From assembly GCF_030908385.1 (NCBI RefSeq), contig NZ_CP133091.1, positions 310,001 through 374,000 on the forward strand: a stretch of DNA of 64,000 bases, written 5' to 3'. The position numbers were made by a program, and so were the translations under genes. The notes beneath the pieces were generated by a model. The model did not search any database and had not been told where the DNA came from. It was given only the letters and a program-made list of their open reading frames with translations. Position 1 is the first letter of the stretch. Every line of letters begins with the position of its first letter. This DNA is from Mangrovimonas sp. YM274. Its GTDB lineage: Bacteria > Bacteroidota > Bacteroidia > Flavobacteriales > Flavobacteriaceae. This document shows, one piece after another, positions 62,286 to 64,000 of the stretch.

Positions 62286-62825
62286 ATGAAGCCCTTAAAA
62301 GAATATACCATACAATTTGTAGGTTTAAAGGTTGGAAAGCATCATTTTGATTATCAAATTGATAATAAGTTCTTTGAGCATTTTGAGTACGAAGAGTTCA
62401 ACGATGTGAATATTGATACCCATTTGGATTTTGAAAAGAAATCCACTTTAATGGAGTTGCATTTTTCTGTTGAAGGTACTGTGAATGTGAATTGCGATGT
62501 AACTAATGAACCGTTTGACCAAGACATTAAAGGTCATTTTGATTTGGTTGTGAAGTTTGGAGAGGACTACAATGATGAATATGAAGACATATTGATTTTG
62601 CCTCACGGAGAGTATGAATTGAATGTTGCGCAATACATTTACGAATTAATAATATTGTCGGTGCCTGCCAAGCGTGTGCACCCAGGTGTTATGGACGGTT
62701 CATTGCAATCAGACGTACTTAAAAAGTTGGAAGAGTTGAGCCCAAAAGGCGAAAAAGAAACTAAAACATCGGAGGAGATAGACCCTCGTTGGAATACATT
62801 AAAAAAACTATTAACGGATAAATAA
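62286..62825 (+). CDS. DUF177 (YceD-family) protein
   Basis: A 179-residue cytosolic protein starting [19 protein letters not shown]; an ATG four codons upstream is too close to the -7 box. The central region [17 protein letters not shown] and the acidic YDEEYED-like stretch ([17 protein letters not shown]) followed by [19 protein letters not shown] fit DUF177. The family is linked to 23S rRNA/ribosome assembly and is nearly always followed by rpmF, as here nine bases later. Confidence 0.88.
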   Translation: MKPLKEYTIQFVGLKVGKHHFDYQIDNKFFEHFEYEEFNDVNIDTHLDFEKKSTLMELHFSVEGTVNVNCDVTNEPFDQDIKGHFDLVVKFGEDYNDEYEDILILPHGEYELNVAQYIYELIILSVPAKRVHPGVMDGSLQSDVLKKLEELSPKGEKETKTSEEIDPRWNTLKKLLTDK

Positions 62826-62833
62826 CATATAAA

Positions 62834-63037
62834 ATGGCACATCCTAAAAGAAAGATTTCTAAAACAAGAAGAGATAAGAGAAGAACACATTATAAAGCAT
62901 CTGTACCTCAGATAGCTACGTGTCCTACTACAGGAGAAGCTCACTTATACCACAGAGCTCATTGGCACGAAGGAAAGTTATACTATAGAGGTCAAGTGCT
63001 TATTGACAACTCTGAGAAAGAAGAGAATTTAGCATAA
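62834..63037 (+). CDS. rpmF: 50S ribosomal protein L32
   Basis: A 67-residue bL32 protein. [20 protein letters not shown] is the classical N-terminus, followed by [15 protein letters not shown]. Only one Cys remains of the zinc ribbon, so this is a zinc-independent form. It is probably co-transcribed with DUF177 and followed by a strong terminator. Confidence 0.97.
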   Translation: MAHPKRKISKTRRDKRRTHYKASVPQIATCPTTGEAHLYHRAHWHEGKLYYRGQVLIDNSEKEENLA

Positions 63038-63057
63038 GTATTATGCATGCATATAAT

Positions 63058-63087
63058 AAAACGCTCAGCAATGAGCGTTTTTTTTAT
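63058..63087 (+). terminator. Terminator of rpmF
   Basis: AAACGCTCA and TGAGCGTTT form a nine-pair stem with a GCAA loop, followed by a run of T. This is a textbook Rho-independent terminator about 20 bases after rpmF. Confidence 0.93.
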
Positions 63088-63216
63088 GATTAATTTTTTA
63101 AAGTCTCAAAAACAAGTTAATTTGCGCCGTAGTTGACTAAAAAAGTAGTAATTTCGTCAAAATTTACTTGTTTTTGGCCTATTTTGCCAAAATTTTGGAT
63201 AACTAATAAATAAGTA

Positions 63217-64000
63217 ATGAGTAAAATCACAGCGGCAATTACAGCTGTAGGCGCCTATCTTCCCGATTTTGTATTATCAAATAAAGTTCTAGAAACTATG
63301 GTTGATACAAATGATGAATGGATTACTACTAGAACGGGAATCAAAGAAAGGCGAATACTTAAAAAAGAAGGGGCAGGAACATCTTACCTTGCCATCAAAG
63401 CAGCAGAAAATTTAATGGAGCGCAAGCAGGTGGATCCCAAAGAAATTGATTTGGTGATCGTAGCCACGGCTACACCAGATTTAATGGTGGCATCTACGGC
63501 AGTTTATGTGGCTTCAGAAATTGGTGCAACCAATGCATTTGCTTACGACTTGCAAGCGGCATGTTCAAGTTTCCTTTATGGTATGTCTACTGCAGCAGCC
63601 TATATCGAGTCTGGTCGTTATAAAAAAGTATTGTTGATTGGAGCCGACAAAATGTCTTCCATTATTGATTATACGGACCGGACGACCTGTATCATCTTTG
63701 GAGACGGTGCCGGTGCAGCGCTATTTGAACCAAATACCGAAGGGCTTGGGCTTCAAGATGAATATTTGAGAAGTGATGGGGCTGGAAGAGAGTTTCTTAA
63801 AATTGAAGCGGGGGGGTCTATCTTACCTGCCAATGAAGATACTGTAAAAAATGGCCAGCATTTTGTTCATCAAGACGGGCGTACGGTATTTAAGTTTGCT
63901 GTATCCAATATGGCTGATGTTGCCGAAAAAATCATGAAGCGTAATAACCTTAACCATGAGGATGTGTCTTGGTTGGTGCCACACCAAGCAAACTTGCGTA
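63217..64000 (+). CDS. fabH: Beta-ketoacyl-ACP synthase III (cut by window edge)
   Basis: The first 261 codons of KAS III, running off the right edge. The start MSKITAAITAVGAYLPDFVL follows 130 bases after the rpmF terminator. The nucleophile is Cys116 in DLQAACSSF; GDGAGAAL and VPHQANLR (His256) are the usual later motifs. The catalytic Asn lies beyond the edge. It condenses acetyl-CoA (or branched primers) with malonyl-ACP to start fatty acid synthesis. Confidence 0.95.
   Translation, partial: MSKITAAITAVGAYLPDFVLSNKVLETMVDTNDEWITTRTGIKERRILKKEGAGTSYLAIKAAENLMERKQVDPKEIDLVIVATATPDLMVASTAVYVASEIGATNAFAYDLQAACSSFLYGMSTAAAYIESGRYKKVLLIGADKMSSIIDYTDRTTCIIFGDGAGAALFEPNTEGLGLQDEYLRSDGAGREFLKIEAGGSILPANEDTVKNGQHFVHQDGRTVFKFAVSNMADVAEKIMKRNNLNHEDVSWLVPHQANLR

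Overview
The window looks like a chromosomal segment of a marine, polysaccharide-degrading member of the Flavobacteriaceae (Bacteroidota). The evidence is the SusC/SusD pair, many lipoproteins with a Cys lipobox, promoters of the Bacteroidota type (TTG, about 19-20 bases, TAnnTTTG) without clear Shine-Dalgarno sites, DUF6090, DUF6266 and PID-CTERM-like small proteins, and the order pdxA - DUF177 - rpmF - fabH at the right end. No rRNA, tRNA, CRISPR array or intact insertion sequence was seen.

Left part (1-24,020, nearly all on the minus strand). This holds accessory and envelope genes: a DUF6266 protein, two small lipoproteins, and a tight operon of two DUF3604 (PHP-like) lipoproteins, a PpiC-type foldase and a HupE/UreJ-type membrane protein. 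After these come a sulfatase, a secreted protein of unknown function, a cytochrome c lipoprotein and an amidohydrolase lipoprotein. Next are several small unknown proteins (two of them paralogues), an M50-like membrane protease coupled to a DUF6090 protein, a DUF1905 protein, an outer-membrane barrel, a second sulfatase and a FdhF/YdeP-type molybdopterin oxidoreductase. A degenerate copy of the 3' end of the oxidoreductase gene lies 0.9 kb downstream of it, on the far side of one of the paralogues.

Middle and right part (24,261-59,694) is one large pectin utilisation locus. A plus-strand operon carries the whole cytoplasmic uronate pathway: kduI, kduD, uxaC, kdgK, eda, a three-gene TRAP transporter, uxaB, uxaA, and a PL9 pectate lyase at its end. 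Facing it is a minus-strand operon with SusC, SusD, a DUF5123-type surface protein and a PL1 pectate lyase. Beyond a LacI-type regulator gene runs a plus-strand series of pectin enzymes: GH28, an alpha/beta hydrolase, DUF4861, cupin, GH105, GH43, a sialidase-fold protein, a PL10-CE8 fusion, CE12, a second GH28 and a second alpha/beta hydrolase. The genes fit one flow. Lyases, esterases and polygalacturonases cut pectin outside and in the periplasm, SusCD imports oligomers, and GH105 and GH28 release (unsaturated) uronates. TRAP probably moves these across the inner membrane. UxaC/UxaB/UxaA and KduI/KduD then converge on KDG, which KdgK and Eda cleave to pyruvate and glyceraldehyde 3-phosphate. 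A palindrome, GTAATCGATTAC, sits one base after the -7 box of the kduI, susC and first GH28 promoters. It is very probably the operator of the LacI protein encoded between them.

Right end (60,214-64,000) is housekeeping: a PID-CTERM-like small protein, riboflavin synthase, pdxA, a DUF177 protein, rpmF with a clear terminator, and a fabH gene cut by the window edge.
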